A stretch of 7,810 bases of DNA from positions 11,685 through 19,494 of the forward strand of contig DLXZ01000270.1 of the NCBI GenBank assembly GCA_003448675.1, read 5' to 3'. This document shows, piece by piece, positions 7,298 to 7,810 of this stretch (position 1 is its first letter; each line of letters begins with the position of its first letter). Under the pieces are notes generated by a model. That model was not told the origin of the DNA and ran no database searches. It saw nothing but the letters and a program-made list of their open reading frames with translations. Made by a program: the position numbers and the translations under genes. This DNA is from Porticoccaceae bacterium. Lineage in GTDB: Bacteria > Pseudomonadota > Gammaproteobacteria > Pseudomonadales > Porticoccaceae.

Positions 7298-7605
7298 TGA
7301 CTACAGACAAAACCACGGAAATTGAAATCGAAGCAGCGGTTTTTCGCCGCTTTTTGCAGCATCTCGATGACCACAAGGACGTACAAAATATCGAACTGAT
7401 GAATCTGGCGGATTTCTGCCGCAACTGCTTGTCGAAATGGTATGTGGCCGCGGCCGAGGAGCGTGGTGTGGCGGTGGATTATGATGCCGCCCGCGAGCGG
7501 GTTTACGGCATGCCCTACGGGGAGTGGAAAGACAAGTACCAAGCCGAGGCGACGCCTGAGCAGCTGGCCAAGTTTCAGGCTAAACAGAAGGGCCAGGATA
7601 AGTAA
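7297..7605 (+). CDS. DUF1244 family protein of unknown function
   Basis: I recognise the 102-residue protein as a member of the DUF1244 family by HLDDHKDVQNIELMNLADF (22-40), CRNCLSKWY (41-49), AAEERG (52-57) and VYGMPYGEWKDKYQ (69-82). These are short, soluble, mostly helical proteins common in alpha- and gammaproteobacteria, with no established function. No signal peptide or membrane segment is visible, so it should be cytoplasmic. Cys41 and Cys44 form a CxxC pair within the conserved core, which could bind a metal or be redox-active; this is inference. The C-terminal 20 residues are Lys/Gln-rich and probably disordered. It is joined to lipA by a TGATG junction and has a strong GAGGAG ribosome site, so it is co-translated with lipoyl synthase. 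Confidence 0.88.
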   Translation: MTTDKTTEIEIEAAVFRRFLQHLDDHKDVQNIELMNLADFCRNCLSKWYVAAAEERGVAVDYDAARERVYGMPYGEWKDKYQAEATPEQLAKFQAKQKGQDK

Positions 7606-7628
7606 AAAGGGTTAATAAGCACCCGGAA

Positions 7629-7810
7629 ATGAAAGCTATCGCGTCGCTGGTCATCACACTTCTGGTTCTTGGGGGGTGTGCTTCGCAACCCGCCAACCCC
7701 GACAACCTCTGCGATATTTTCGAGGAAAAACGTAGCTGGTATCGAGCCGCCCAGGCGTCGGCCAAACGTTGGGGCGGGCCCATTCATGTGCCCATGGCCA
7801 TGATGCATCA
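7629..7810 (+). CDS. Putative lysozyme-like (SLT-fold) transglycosylase lipoprotein, N-terminal part, cut by right edge
   Basis: The first 60 residues are visible. A short signal peptide MKAIASLVITLLVLGGC has a lipobox (LGGC) with the lipidated cysteine at residue 17; the residues after it (Ala, Ser) do not suggest inner-membrane retention. The mature start continues with NPDNLCDIFEEKRSWYRAA and ends near GGPIHVPMAMMH. This pattern, an N-P-D-N-x-C box, a W-Y segment, then a helix leading towards an expected H-Q-E catalytic stretch, is what I remember of the small lipoproteins annotated as transglycosylase SLT-domain or lysozyme-like proteins. The catalytic glutamate would lie just beyond the edge, so activity cannot be judged. 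The ATG is 23 nt after the DUF1244 stop; GGA at 7625-7627 is too close to be a normal ribosome site. Confidence 0.7.
   Translation, partial: MKAIASLVITLLVLGGCASQPANPDNLCDIFEEKRSWYRAAQASAKRWGGPIHVPMAMMH

Overview
The window carries one dense, single-strand (+) block of bacterial housekeeping genes. Protein similarity and gene order point to a gammaproteobacterium. The order mrdA-rodA-mltB/sltB-rlpA-dacA-ybeD-lipB-lipA is the arrangement known from Pseudomonas and related marine gammaproteobacteria. I cannot name a genus from the sequence alone. Codon use looks uniform and moderately GC-rich. I see no mobile elements, tRNA, rRNA, CRISPR or signs of recent transfer.

Bases 1-4020 hold the elongasome and wall-remodelling part: the C-terminal half of the transpeptidase PBP2 (mrdA, cut by the left edge), its glycosyltransferase partner RodA, a soluble lytic transglycosylase of the MltB family, and the septal-type lytic transglycosylase lipoprotein RlpA with DPBB and SPOR domains. 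Neighbours overlap by 14 bp or are 2 bp apart, which suggests translational coupling. After a 79-bp gap, the largest in the window, come the D,D-carboxypeptidase PBP5/6 (dacA) and, overlapping by 4 bp, the small DUF493 protein YbeD.

Bases 5560-7300 hold the lipoate branch: octanoyltransferase LipB and lipoyl synthase LipA. Together they make protein-bound lipoate from octanoyl-ACP for the 2-oxoacid dehydrogenases and the glycine cleavage H protein. A DUF1244 protein of unknown role follows, coupled to lipA by a TGATG junction. The right edge cuts the start of a small lipoprotein that looks like a lysozyme-like (SLT-fold) transglycosylase lipoprotein, which returns the cluster to peptidoglycan.

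No convincing promoter or rho-independent terminator is visible inside the block, so it may be read as one long transcript. I do not see a new biological system. The points most worth a second look are the lipB translation-initiation region (an inverted repeat holding the start codon, plus a small overlapping leader ORF), the DUF1244 gene coupled to lipA, and the misplaced upstream TTG start that a simple gene caller could give dacA.
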